This document shows positions 41,913 to 53,278 of a stretch of 64,000 bases of DNA, one piece after another. Positions within the stretch are counted from its first letter, which is position 1. Every line of letters begins with the position of its first letter. Below the pieces are notes generated by a model. It was not told the origin of the DNA and searched no databases. It saw only the letters and a program-made list of their open reading frames with translations. Where the stretch lies: NCBI RefSeq assembly GCF_030542105.1, contig NZ_JAUOFB010000008.1:47639-111638 (forward strand), read 5' to 3'. Position numbers and translations under genes: made by a program. This stretch comes from Hymenobacter sp. BT730. Its GTDB lineage: Bacteria > Bacteroidota > Bacteroidia > Cytophagales > Hymenobacteraceae.

Positions 41913-44603
41913 ATGATGCCGGCCAGCATTTCTCCAACTACGCATCCATCCTCTGCTACAGATTTGCAGCAAGGGCTGACGTCGGCAGAGGCCAGGCAGC
42001 GGTTGCAGCAGCATGGTCCCAACGTACTGGCCACCCGTGGCGAGGACCCAATCTGGCTGCTGTTGTGGCGGCAGATCCGGAGCCTGACTGTGCTGGTGCT
42101 GATTGCGGCGGCCATTTTTTCCTGGGTAATGGGCGATACGGCCGAAAGTCTGGCTATAGCTGCCGTTGTGCTCATTAATTCATTTATCGGACTGTGGCTG
42201 GAGTGGCAGGCCCGGATTTCGATGGCCGCCCTACACCGGCTGGATGTGCCCCAAGCCCGCGTGGTGCGCGACGCCCAGCAGCAAACCATTCCCTCCCCCG
42301 ATCTGACCCTGGGGGATGTAATCCTGATAGAAGCCGGCGACGTACTGCCGGCCGATGCCGAGTTGCAGGAAGCCCGCCAGCTGCAGGTTAACGAGTCGGC
42401 CCTCACGGGGGAGTCGTTGCCGGTGGCCAAGCAGCCGGGAGCAGCTGGCACCGCAGGCCAGCCGGCCGATACCCCCACCCGCCACCTCTACAAGGGCACG
42501 GCGGTGGTAAATGGCAACGGCCGGGCTATTATTACAGGCATAGGCATGAACACCGAGCTGGGCCGCATTGCGCAGCTGGTGCAAACTGCCGGGCGCTCCG
42601 CTACCCCGCTCGAAATCAAAATCAATCACCTGGCCCGGCAGCTAATTCTGCTCACGCTGGGTATGGCCCTGCTCTACCTACTAATTGGATTACTGCAGGG
42701 CCGGGAGGTAGTAGTCATGATTAAGATGGCCATTGTTCTGGCCATTGCCGCTATTCCTGAAGGACTTTCCATTGTGGCTACGCTGGCCCTGGCCCACGGT
42801 ATGCTGCGCCTAGCCCGACAGCACGTTATTGTCAAGCAGCTGGCGGCGGTAGAAACCCTGGGTAGCACCAGCGTTATTTTCACCGATAAAACCGGCACAC
42901 TCACGCACAATCAAATAGCCGTGAATACCATCTGGCTACCCACAGGCCGCGCCGAGATTAGCCTGGCGGAAGACCAGCCGCTTACGGTAGGCAGCGGAGA
43001 AGAAGCATTACTGACATCACCGCAATTCAAAGAGCTGTTACGTGTGGCTATATCCTGTAACAATGCCCCCTACGAGCCGGGCAAGCGCCCCAACCCGAAC
43101 GTAGGCGACCCGGTGGAAATAGCCCTGAACAAACTGGTTTACTCGTCTTATCTACCGGAAATGAGTGCCTGCCCGCGGCTGGATGAAAAAGCCTTTACCT
43201 CTGAAACCCGCCTGATGGCTACCCTGCACCAGCAGCCTGACGGTCGGTTTTATGTAGCTGTGAAGGGTGCAGCCGAAGAGGTATTAGCCCAGTGCCCCTA
43301 CCGCTGGGATGCTGCCGGGCGGCAGCCCCTCCCTGAGACGGAAAAGCAGGAATGGGTAGCGCATGCAGAGTTGCTGGCCCAAGCCGGCCTGCGTACGCTG
43401 GGATTTGCCAGCTCGGTGCTCAGTACCCATCCGGGCCCCGACTTTGTCCGGGAACTAGCTTGGGTAGGGTTAATCGGGTTTCTGGACCCACCCCGGTTGG
43501 AAGTCTTGCCTGCTCTGCAAGCCTGCCGGGAGGCGGGTATTCGGGTCATTATGGTCACCGGCGACCATCCGGCTACGGCCCGCACAGTAGCGGCCAAAGT
43601 GGGACTGGTAACCAATCAAGAGCCATTGGTGATGAGCGGTCCAGCGCTGAAACCCATTGACCAACTCACCTCCACCGAAAAAAACGAGCTGTATACCTGC
43701 GCCATTTTTGCACGCGTTAGTCCGGCGCAGAAGCTGGACCTGATTTCACTTTACCAGCAGCGCGGTGATATTGTGGGCATGACCGGCGACGGCGTGAACG
43801 ATGCACCAGCCCTGCGCAAAGCCGACATTGGTATAGCCATGGGCAAACGAGGAACGCAGGTAGCCAGCGAAGCTGCTGACATGGTGCTGCAGGACGATGC
43901 CTTTGCCTCCATTGTGGCCGCTATTGGGCAGGGACGCGTTATTTTTGCCAACATCCGCACCTTCATCCTCTATCTCACCTCCTGTAACCTGAGCGAAATT
44001 CTGCTGGTGACGGGTGTAGGCCTGCTGCACCGCTCCGTGCCCCTGCTCCCCCTACAGATTCTGTTTCTGAATATGATTACGGATGTATTTCCAGCCCTGG
44101 CCTTGGCCGTGGGCACGGGGCACCCACACCTGATGCGACAAGCACCGCGCCCGCCCCAATTACCCCTGCTCACCCGCCCCGACTGGATAACGGGGCTCTT
44201 ATATGCTGCTGCTCTGATGCTGGGACCGGTAGTGGTATATTTCTATAGTTGGGAAGTACTCCGCCTTTCGCCGGCTATATGCAATAACATTCTGTTTTAT
44301 GGCATGGCGCTGGGGCAGCTGTTGCATGTATTCAACTTCTCCGCTGACCACCGTAACTTCTTTCGCTCCGAAATTACCCGCAACCGTTACATCTGGATGG
44401 CACTGGGTATCTGCTTTGCCTTGTTTTTGGCTTCGTATTACATCATAACATTGCGTCAGTTGCTGGGCATTCAGCCTTTCACTCCTATGATAGTGGGCCT
44501 GATTGCAGCAGCCGGCATACTGCCGGTTTTGCTGGTGCAGCTGGCATACCGGGTATTAGCGCTGACGCCTTCCTCCAAGCCGAAGACAATAGCTTCCGTC
44601 TAA
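41913..44603 (+). CDS. P-type cation-transporting ATPase (P2 type)
   Basis: An 896-residue P-type ATPase. Visible landmarks: N-terminal cation-ATPase domain (GLTSAEARQRLQQHGPN), LTGES (A domain), IPEGLSIVATLALA in helix M4, the phosphorylated Asp325 in IFTDKTGTLTHNQ, KGAAEEVLAQCPY (nucleotide pocket) and TGDGVNDAPALRKADIGIAMG. This is the layout of Ca2+/Na+-type P2 pumps; the M4 motif PEGLS differs slightly from PEGLP of SERCA, so the ion is not certain. Bacterial members expel cations under stress. A strong terminator follows. Confidence 0.9.
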   Translation: MMPASISPTTHPSSATDLQQGLTSAEARQRLQQHGPNVLATRGEDPIWLLLWRQIRSLTVLVLIAAAIFSWVMGDTAESLAIAAVVLINSFIGLWLEWQARISMAALHRLDVPQARVVRDAQQQTIPSPDLTLGDVILIEAGDVLPADAELQEARQLQVNESALTGESLPVAKQPGAAGTAGQPADTPTRHLYKGTAVVNGNGRAIITGIGMNTELGRIAQLVQTAGRSATPLEIKINHLARQLILLTLGMALLYLLIGLLQGREVVVMIKMAIVLAIAAIPEGLSIVATLALAHGMLRLARQHVIVKQLAAVETLGSTSVIFTDKTGTLTHNQIAVNTIWLPTGRAEISLAEDQPLTVGSGEEALLTSPQFKELLRVAISCNNAPYEPGKRPNPNVGDPVEIALNKLVYSSYLPEMSACPRLDEKAFTSETRLMATLHQQPDGRFYVAVKGAAEEVLAQCPYRWDAAGRQPLPETEKQEWVAHAELLAQAGLRTLGFASSVLSTHPGPDFVRELAWVGLIGFLDPPRLEVLPALQACREAGIRVIMVTGDHPATARTVAAKVGLVTNQEPLVMSGPALKPIDQLTSTEKNELYTCAIFARVSPAQKLDLISLYQQRGDIVGMTGDGVNDAPALRKADIGIAMGKRGTQVASEAADMVLQDDAFASIVAAIGQGRVIFANIRTFILYLTSCNLSEILLVTGVGLLHRSVPLLPLQILFLNMITDVFPALALAVGTGHPHLMRQAPRPPQLPLLTRPDWITGLLYAAALMLGPVVVYFYSWEVLRLSPAICNNILFYGMALGQLLHVFNFSADHRNFFRSEITRNRYIWMALGICFALFLASYYIITLRQLLGIQPFTPMIVGLIAAAGILPVLLVQLAYRVLALTPSSKPKTIASV

Positions 44604-44628
44604 TACGGAATTGGCTGCATTGGCAATA

Positions 44629-44658
44629 AAAAAGCCCCGGTAGCTGCCGGGGCTTTTT
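44629..44658. terminator. terminator after the P-type ATPase gene
   Basis: AAAAAGCCCCGG (44629-44640) pairs with CCGGGGCTTTTT (44647-44658); bidirectional, also serving the convergent small gene at 44692. Confidence 0.88.
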
Positions 44659-44691
44659 ACAGGGTTACAAACGCATTCAGTTGTAGCCCTT

Positions 44692-44967
44692 CTAGAAATG
44701 AGAAGTGGAATAATGCTCGTCAATGGCCTGGTCCATGGCTTGCTGAAACGATGCCAGGAGCTTTATACGCTCCGCATCGGGCATATTCTGCAGCGCGTTT
44801 TCAAAGGTGGTCCGGTACACGTGGGTCATGAAATTAGCCCCGTAGGTGGAGAAAAAATCGTCATGAATTTTATTGAACGATATTTTCTCGGCCGAGGAGA
44901 TGGATAACGAAAGCGCCAGCCATTCCTTGGCGTTGTTGGCCAGGCTGAATTGTAAGTCTTTGTCCAT
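44692..44967 (-). CDS. hypothetical small helical protein
   Basis: A 91-residue acidic, helix-rich protein (MDKDLQFSLANNAKEWLALS) without signal peptide, membrane helix or known motif. It is the last of three consecutive small genes on the minus strand (44692-45634). I do not recognise it. Confidence 0.55.
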   Translation of the reverse strand: MDKDLQFSLANNAKEWLALSLSISSAEKISFNKIHDDFFSTYGANFMTHVYRTTFENALQNMPDAERIKLLASFQQAMDQAIDEHYSTSHF

Positions 44968-45004
44968 GTAGAATTAAGTGTCAAAGCGGCGACCGGACCG
45001 GGGC

Positions 45005-45346
45005 TTAGCGTGCCCGGCGGAATGGGCGAAAAGTAGGCGCCTCAAAGGCCGGAATAATAGCCCCTTTGCCGCCGTGCGCCGCATAAAATGATTGAATGGC
45101 GGCTTCCAGGGCGGGCCGATCATGCAGGGGCATGGCCGCAAACACATCCTGGGCATTCAGCGGGGCCGTGAGGTGGCTCAGGCGGCAGCTGTCAATACCC
45201 AAAGGGTGTTCAATGAAAAGGGCAGTGCCATCCTGAGCCATGTGGTCGTGCTGGTAGCGCCAGGCCTGGTTGAAATTTGGGCGGCTGGCCGTGCGGCCTT
45301 GGTCGGTGGGCGTAAAGCCTAGGCTGCGCAGGTAGGTATCGGTCAT
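45005..45346 (-). CDS. hypothetical small protein
   Basis: A 113-residue protein with YLRSLGF at the start, a central GTALFIEHPLGIDSCRL strand-like core and a basic C-terminus (PTFRPFRRAR). No domain recognised. The order of features (GF, then aromatic/basic, then a hydrophobic strand with acidic turn) is similar to the protein encoded 18 bp upstream at 45365-45634, so the two may be diverged copies. Confidence 0.6.
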   Translation of the reverse strand: MTDTYLRSLGFTPTDQGRTASRPNFNQAWRYQHDHMAQDGTALFIEHPLGIDSCRLSHLTAPLNAQDVFAAMPLHDRPALEAAIQSFYAAHGGKGAIIPAFEAPTFRPFRRAR

Positions 45347-45364
45347 GGGTACAGGAAAAAGAAG

Positions 45365-45634
45365 TCAGATTGAAGAAGGAAGTTCAGCCGACCAGTTTAC
45401 CTGCCGTAGCAGCACCCGGAATTCGGCCTCAGAAGCCACGCGGCCCTGAAAGCTGTACAGCATCTGGCCGTTCACCACTTCCAGTAGTGTAAGCTCAGCA
45501 TCCTCATACAGCACAATGGTTTCCTGCCCACAGGCACTGGCCCGACTATACCTTTTCTGGCGGGGCGGGGCGCTGAAGGCAGCAAAGCCAAACGCCTGCA
45601 GTAGCTCGGCAGATGGCTGATAGTAGGAATTCAT
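45365..45634 (-). CDS. hypothetical small protein, possible paralogue of its neighbour
   Basis: An 89-residue protein from the ATG at 45634 (45661 adds nine residues). LLQAFGF, then a basic stretch, then ETIVLYEDAELTLLEVVNG and a C-terminal EFRVLLRQVNW. No known domain. First gene of the three-gene cluster; the 246-bp space upstream to 45881 contains no recognised feature. Confidence 0.6.
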   Translation of the reverse strand: MNSYYQPSAELLQAFGFAAFSAPPRQKRYSRASACGQETIVLYEDAELTLLEVVNGQMLYSFQGRVASEAEFRVLLRQVNWSAELPSSI

Positions 45635-45880
45635 AAGGTTATACCCGTGAAGGGGGCGCAAAGCCAGTAGGCAATGCGGTACGCTAGGTGCTGCAGAACA
45701 CTAGGCTTTGCAACTGACATCGGCGGTGCCGGGGCCGGTACTCAGGTAAGGAATACCGGAGCGGTTAAGTTCATAAGGGACCCGAGCGGAAGTGAGGTTA
45801 GGGCACCTTGATGAGCTGATAACAGACCAGTGTGCTTAACGTTTTCTTGCCCTGGAAATTGGTTGCAGCGCGTGATTCTC

Positions 45881-46870
45881 TCAAATATACCAAACTCTGT
45901 CTGCCGAAAGCGAAACTGCCACTGTGTCGTCCACAGAAAGGCCACTTTCTGTAGTTTTCAAGCGGATATTACTGGCCAGCAGGTCGATGTTAAGCTCAGA
46001 GTAGCTGCCAAAGAAATCCACCCTGGTTACGGTACCAGCTACCCCACCTGCCCCGTCTCGGGCTTGTAGTTTCACATCCTCCGGGCGCACTAGTAACTGG
46101 TGGCCTTTCTTCAGCTTAATACCGGCTTGTTTGGCCAGAGCCCGTTGTAAGGGGCCCTGTATTAGATTATAGTCGCCGAAAAGGGCAGCGGCATAAGCGG
46201 AAACGGGTTGCCGGTAGATTTGCGCGGGCGTGCCCCGCTGAATGAGCTGCCCGGCCTGCATCACCAGGATTTCATCGGCCCAGGAAAGCGTATCCAGAGG
46301 GTCATGAGAAATTAAGGTGCAGGTGATGCCGAGTTGTTCGCTAATATCCCGGATAACGGACTTCAATATCTGCTTATGACCCGGGTCGAGGTTGGAAAAA
46401 GGCTCGTCCAGCAACAGCAGCTTGGGCGAAGTGAGCAGCAAACGCGCCAGCGCAATGCGCTGCCGCTCGCCGCCGGAAAGCTGATTGGTTTGCCGTTGGG
46501 CCAGGTGCCGGATGCGGCACACATCATACAGCGTGTCCAGCTCTTCCACGGAAAGCTTGTTGGCATAGCGCAACACCTGCTCTACCCGCAGGAACTTGGG
46601 CAGTTCGAACTGCTGCGATAAATACGCCACACCCGGCGTGCCGGGAACCAGCCGCTCTACCGGTCCGCGCACGCGGTTTTCCTCAAACCACACCTCCCCT
46701 GCTGTGGGCTGTACCAAACCGGCTATGGTTTGCAGCAATGTGCTTTTCCCGGAACCGGTTTCGCCTGCAATGGCAATTTTCTGGAATTGCTGCTGCGTGA
46801 AGCTGATACCCTGAAGCACCATGTTTTCCCGCTCCTGCAAACTGATTTCGGCAACTTCTAAAAAACGCAT
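45881..46870 (-). CDS. ABC transporter ATPase with TOBE domain
   Basis: A 329-residue ATPase of the CUT1/iron/polyamine class: Walker A GETGSGKSTLLQ, Q-loop YLSQQFELP, signature LSGGERQRIALARLLL, Walker B LLLLDEPFSNLDP, switch ISHDPLD. The last ~100 residues form a TOBE-like domain (GHQLLVRPEDVKLQ, GTVTRVDFFGSYSEL) that in relatives senses oxyanions, sugars or polyamines. No permease or binding protein is encoded nearby, so it is an orphan ATPase and its substrate is unknown. Confidence 0.85.
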   Translation of the reverse strand: MRFLEVAEISLQERENMVLQGISFTQQQFQKIAIAGETGSGKSTLLQTIAGLVQPTAGEVWFEENRVRGPVERLVPGTPGVAYLSQQFELPKFLRVEQVLRYANKLSVEELDTLYDVCRIRHLAQRQTNQLSGGERQRIALARLLLTSPKLLLLDEPFSNLDPGHKQILKSVIRDISEQLGITCTLISHDPLDTLSWADEILVMQAGQLIQRGTPAQIYRQPVSAYAAALFGDYNLIQGPLQRALAKQAGIKLKKGHQLLVRPEDVKLQARDGAGGVAGTVTRVDFFGSYSELNIDLLASNIRLKTTESGLSVDDTVAVSLSADRVWYI

Positions 46871-46971
46871 AAGGGACAGGTGGAGAGAAAGCAGAAGCCG
46901 TGTATCCAGCCGGGCCGGAAGCTGAGGTTGAAGATGGCCAGGACCTTAAAGGCCCGACAAAGATACGTACC

Positions 46972-47541
46972 TTACTCTGCCGCTGCTCTCTCCGGGGCAT
47001 ACACCAGCACATAGGCAGGCGGTATATTCCGTAGCACATGGGCTGTGCTGAGCATGCGAAAGAACCGCTCAAACAGCCTTTTATTCCGCAAGGAATACTG
47101 AAAAAGAATGAGCTTGCCGGCAGGCTGTAATACCTGCCGGGTATGCTCCAGAATGCGCCAGCGCAGACGCCGGGGAAGTGAGGAAAAGGGCAGGCCGCAC
47201 ACCACATAGTCGGCCGGCGGGATGCTTAACTGTTGCAGATACTCCCCGGTTTTATCAGCAGAACCGTGGATGACGTGCACGTGGGCGTGCGAAGCGTAGC
47301 GCTCCTGCAGGTGCTGGCAGAACCGGCGGTTTACCTCAATCAGCACAATGTGTGTCTCGGGCTGGCGCCGCTGCATCAGCACATCGGTGAAGACACCCGT
47401 ACCAGGGCCATACTCTACTATACAGCGGGCGCTGCTGAAATCTATGGGCGCTACTACCTTCTCCGTCAGCTCAGGGGAGCTAGGCACCAGGGAGCCGACT
47501 GTAGCTGGGTTGCGCAGGAATTCTTCCAGAAATGCGGACAT
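46972..47541 (-). CDS. SAM-dependent methyltransferase (phospholipid methyltransferase-like)
   Basis: A 189-residue class I methyltransferase from the ATG at 47541. The SAM-binding motif VEYGPGTGVFTDVL is clear, followed by IVLIEVNRRFCQHLQ and the catalytic-type motif ADYVVCGLPFSSLP. The N-terminal FLRNPATVGSLVPSS resembles proteins related to PmtA (phosphatidylethanolamine N-methyltransferase) and KsgA-like enzymes. Lipid methylation is a reasonable guess, not proven. Lies between the orphan ABC ATPase and the uvrA-like gene on the same strand. Confidence 0.78.
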   Translation of the reverse strand: MSAFLEEFLRNPATVGSLVPSSPELTEKVVAPIDFSSARCIVEYGPGTGVFTDVLMQRRQPETHIVLIEVNRRFCQHLQERYASHAHVHVIHGSADKTGEYLQQLSIPPADYVVCGLPFSSLPRRLRWRILEHTRQVLQPAGKLILFQYSLRNKRLFERFFRMLSTAHVLRNIPPAYVLVYAPERAAAE

Positions 47542-47624
47542 AGAGGAACAACTGAAAATCAAAAACTATCGGCTAATAAATTCCGCTTTCGACTTAGGGG
47601 AAGACTCTTACCAGTTAAACGGAA

Positions 47625-50171
<2,547 letters not shown>

Positions 50172-50698
50172 AAAGCAGCAGTAGTTCAGGTGAGTCACCC
50201 AAGCATACGTAACGGCCTTTCGCGCATCCGATTTTCGTCCTAGAAAATTAGCCGCCGGGCAGACTACGCATTCGTACTTACCTTCCCTTGTATCTCTGAT
50301 ACAGTCACTTAACTACCGGCACCAGGTCTTCTTTTCCTGTTGATGCCGCGTGCACGCGATGCGCTTTTCGGGAACCGGCCAGATGAGGGTTTCTAGTATG
50401 AACTGCCCCTGGTCCTTCTGTATTCCTATCAAGTGGCTGCACCTCCCAGGCAATTGAGCATCGGCGAATAGTGGCTTTGCGAAGCATGATTAATACTTCA
50501 CGGCTAAAGTCCTCGAAGCGGATATCCTATATATCGTTCGTTTTGCCTTAAATCAATATAACCATAATTAAACATCACTATTTCACAAATAACAGCACAA
50601 CATCTCCTTTTTATTCAATAGGCATGATCTAAAATTCGTGAGAATGGCATAAGGTTACCTAATTTTGAAGGATAAAGGCATTCCTGCTTCCGCTGATT
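50172..50698. other. 527-bp intergenic region, uvrA-like / OmpA-like
   Basis: The left part is GC-rich with no supported gene; the right part (50500-50698) is AT-rich. TAATTTTG at 50660-50667 fits the Bacteroidota -7 motif TAnnTTTG, 32 bp before the ATG at 50699. Nothing else is recognised. Confidence 0.5.
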
Positions 50699-52669
50699 AT
50701 GAGGTTTTTACTGACGCTGGTTCTGGTGCTGTGCTGCCTAACGCTGCACGCACAAAGCCCGGCGGCTGTACGCGAATATGTGAGCCCCTACGCTGGCTAT
50801 CGGCTTGCCTATCCTATAGACTGGCAGGCTCGCTCCAGCGAAGATCTGCTGACTGTGGATTTCTTTACGGGGGGCAAACAGCCTGGCATCCCAGCAAAAG
50901 TGGAGTTGCTTATCCGTCCTGTGCCGGAATTGCAGAAGGATTTTAACCTTCTCACCCACGGGCAACTGGACTCTCTGTGGAAGGTCATCAAAACCTATCC
51001 TCAGGTTCGGCTTTTTGAGTTGTATCAGCGCGATGCCGGTAGCTTTCAGGAGATTCGCTACGAATATTCCTACAAAGTCTCCATAACAGACTCGGTCCGT
51101 ACCCGCGTTATTGGCCGCCGGGTATGGCGGGGTGGCTATGAGTTTCGGTTGGAGTACCGTGCCTTGGCAAGCTACACCAGGCTTTACTACGCACACGGGA
51201 AGCAGTTGATCAACTCTTTCTCGCTTCTGCCCACCGGGCTACCCAGCCTCCGCTACGCCGACCAACTCTGTGACGATAAGATGTATGGTATTTCGGCCCT
51301 GCGCGTGCATGATGGGTTATGGGAAGACGACTGCCGCACCATTCACGAGTTTTCCGTGGAAGATCCTTCCGAGCCGCCTACAATTCATCGGCAAGTGCTC
51401 CCATTTCAGTCTTACGCCTTGGCTAAAGGCTTCGACAATTGCCTGTACTCCGTCACCAAAGCCCCAACAAACGCGTCGGAGTATGTTTACCGCTACGACC
51501 CGAATACGCGTCAGGGCCGCTATACAACCTGGCAACTACCGGCACAGGGGCCCGAAAACATCTGGATTTCCGCCTCCACCAATGAGCGGGGCGAATTACT
51601 CTTCATTACGTCCGATGCGGGCAAGTTGGTGAAAGTAAGCCCCACAGATGATGTAGTAACTGTGGTTTGGGAGAAAGACCCCGTGCGCCAGGCACCTTAT
51701 TATCCGGCTATTGGGTTTGCCGGGGCAGGCACGCACGCCAATTTCTGTATCGACGATACCCAGACACTATACCAGGTGTATAGCACCGATGGCGCCCTTC
51801 TGAAGGTGGATCTGAAAACCAGACAACCTTTCCCGGAACTCCTGCCGCTGGATGGGCTGCCGGAACAGGGCGGCTACAGCGACCTGCTGCTCCAGTACGA
51901 CGTGGACGGCAACCGGGTGTTCTTCCTGGCCGGGCCCAAGGCACTATATCAAGCTGACGTAAGCAGCCACCAGACCACGCGGGTACGCCGGGGCGTGTAC
52001 ACGGACCTGGCCGGCTGCAACCTGTTCCGTACCACGGTACAGCCTGCCTTAACCACCACCATACCGGCCACTACCTGGCGGGGCCGCGTGCTGGATGCCC
52101 TTACGTATCAGCCCCTGCCCCAGGCTCAGCTACAGTTGCAGCAGGACAGCAGCATCATGAAAGTGCCACTAACTGCTGATGGAGCCTTCCTGATTTCGGC
52201 CAAGCCGGGTAAGGCCTACAAAGTACATGCCCTCCTGGCGGGCTACTTAGTGGCCGATTCTACCTATACGCCACGCTCCGGCCCCTACGGGCAGGATATT
52301 CTGCTGCAACCGCTAAACATTGGCACTACACTGCCGCTGGATAAGGTCAAGTTTGAGCAAGGTCAGGCCGTACTCCTGCCTGCCTCCTACCCTGATCTGG
52401 AATACCTGCTGGCCCTACTCACGAAATTCCCCCAGCTAACTATTGAATTGCGAGGACACACGGATAATGTGGGCGACCCCACGAAGAATATTACACTTAG
52501 CGAGCAGCGGGTTGAGGTGGTAAAGAGTTACCTCGTAGACCATGGTATTGCCGAAACGCGCATTACCGGTATCGGCCTTGGTGGTGCCGAGCCCCGGGCC
52601 AGCAACGACCAGGAAGCCACCCGACAGCTTAACCGCCGGGTAGAATTCCGGGTAACGGGGATGCAGTAG
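50699..52669 (+). CDS. exported OmpA-family protein
   Basis: A 656-residue protein with a signal peptide (MRFLLTLVLVLCCLTLHAQS), a PsbP-like N-terminal beta domain (~25-180), a propeller-like middle, a carboxypeptidase-regulatory-like Ig repeat (GRVLDALTYQPLPQAQLQLQ, ~460-540) and a C-terminal OmpA domain. The peptidoglycan-binding motif ELRGHTDNVGDPTKNITLSE is complete. It probably anchors the outer membrane or a secreted complex to the cell wall. Monocistronic, with a -7 element at 50660. Confidence 0.85.
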   Translation: MRFLLTLVLVLCCLTLHAQSPAAVREYVSPYAGYRLAYPIDWQARSSEDLLTVDFFTGGKQPGIPAKVELLIRPVPELQKDFNLLTHGQLDSLWKVIKTYPQVRLFELYQRDAGSFQEIRYEYSYKVSITDSVRTRVIGRRVWRGGYEFRLEYRALASYTRLYYAHGKQLINSFSLLPTGLPSLRYADQLCDDKMYGISALRVHDGLWEDDCRTIHEFSVEDPSEPPTIHRQVLPFQSYALAKGFDNCLYSVTKAPTNASEYVYRYDPNTRQGRYTTWQLPAQGPENIWISASTNERGELLFITSDAGKLVKVSPTDDVVTVVWEKDPVRQAPYYPAIGFAGAGTHANFCIDDTQTLYQVYSTDGALLKVDLKTRQPFPELLPLDGLPEQGGYSDLLLQYDVDGNRVFFLAGPKALYQADVSSHQTTRVRRGVYTDLAGCNLFRTTVQPALTTTIPATTWRGRVLDALTYQPLPQAQLQLQQDSSIMKVPLTADGAFLISAKPGKAYKVHALLAGYLVADSTYTPRSGPYGQDILLQPLNIGTTLPLDKVKFEQGQAVLLPASYPDLEYLLALLTKFPQLTIELRGHTDNVGDPTKNITLSEQRVEVVKSYLVDHGIAETRITGIGLGGAEPRASNDQEATRQLNRRVEFRVTGMQ

Positions 52670-52673
52670 GCAA

Positions 52674-53042
52674 CTAGAATGATGATTTTGCTACAAAGAC
52701 CATCATTAACACCCCGGCAAGCAATGTAATAACTGCTGCTACTGCAAAACTACCAACCATAAGCAGACGCCACAGCCAATACCAGGTGCTGCCCTGATGT
52801 TGAAGTGTTTGCGCAACCCGGTTTGCTGTTTTCCCCGCCAACCACGGTACCAGTAGCGCACACACGGCCATTAGCCCTACCAATACATACTCTGCCTGAG
52901 GCGTATTGGGCCATATTTCCTTTAGTAGCAGAAGATTCAGGAAGCACCCTATCCCCACTGCTACCGCCCACCAGATCAAGGCGGGCATCAGCCGGAGTAC
53001 CAGCCACGCAAAATTTAGCAGCTGTTCCATCTGTCGTTTCAT
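52674..53042 (-). CDS. hypothetical membrane protein
   Basis: A 122-residue protein from the ATG at 53042 with four hydrophobic helices (residues ~8-35, 40-56, 80-100 and 105-118 by eye). No family recognised. It is the last gene of a minus-strand operon; its ATG overlaps the TGA of the 79-residue gene (ATGA). A longer reading from 53198 would overlap that gene extensively and is not used. Confidence 0.6.
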   Translation of the reverse strand: MKRQMEQLLNFAWLVLRLMPALIWWAVAVGIGCFLNLLLLKEIWPNTPQAEYVLVGLMAVCALLVPWLAGKTANRVAQTLQHQGSTWYWLWRLLMVGSFAVAAVITLLAGVLMMVFVAKSSF

Positions 53043-53278
53043 AAACCAGCCAGCAGGGCCGTGCCTCTCGGCGACCAGGCCATCATTAGTAGAAAGAACA
53101 GCCCCAGCAGGATAAGCACTACCCCGCCCGCCACGGGCAGCACGCCCGTGAGCAGGCGCTGTTGCCGGTCGTGGGCAGAGGCGCCCCGTTCCTGCCACGT
53201 TAGCACACTGGCCAGGAGGATAATGCCCCCCACACAGGCCAGCAGCACCAACAAACTAAATGCGACTTGCAGTAACAT
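53039..53278 (-). CDS. hypothetical small membrane protein
   Basis: A 79-residue protein with two membrane helices (~5-27 and ~48-68) joined by a polar loop. It overlaps the 3' end of the DUF4173-like gene by 23 bp and the next gene by 4 bp, which indicates tight translational coupling within the operon 55931-52674. Function unknown. Confidence 0.6.
   Translation of the reverse strand: MLLQVAFSLLVLLACVGGIILLASVLTWQERGASAHDRQQRLLTGVLPVAGGVVLILLGLFFLLMMAWSPRGTALLAGL

Noticed and set aside
50305..50487. 60-codon minus-strand frame in the uvrA-like/OmpA-like gap
   Set aside because: No domain, no promoter element and no coupled neighbour; too weak to report as a gene.
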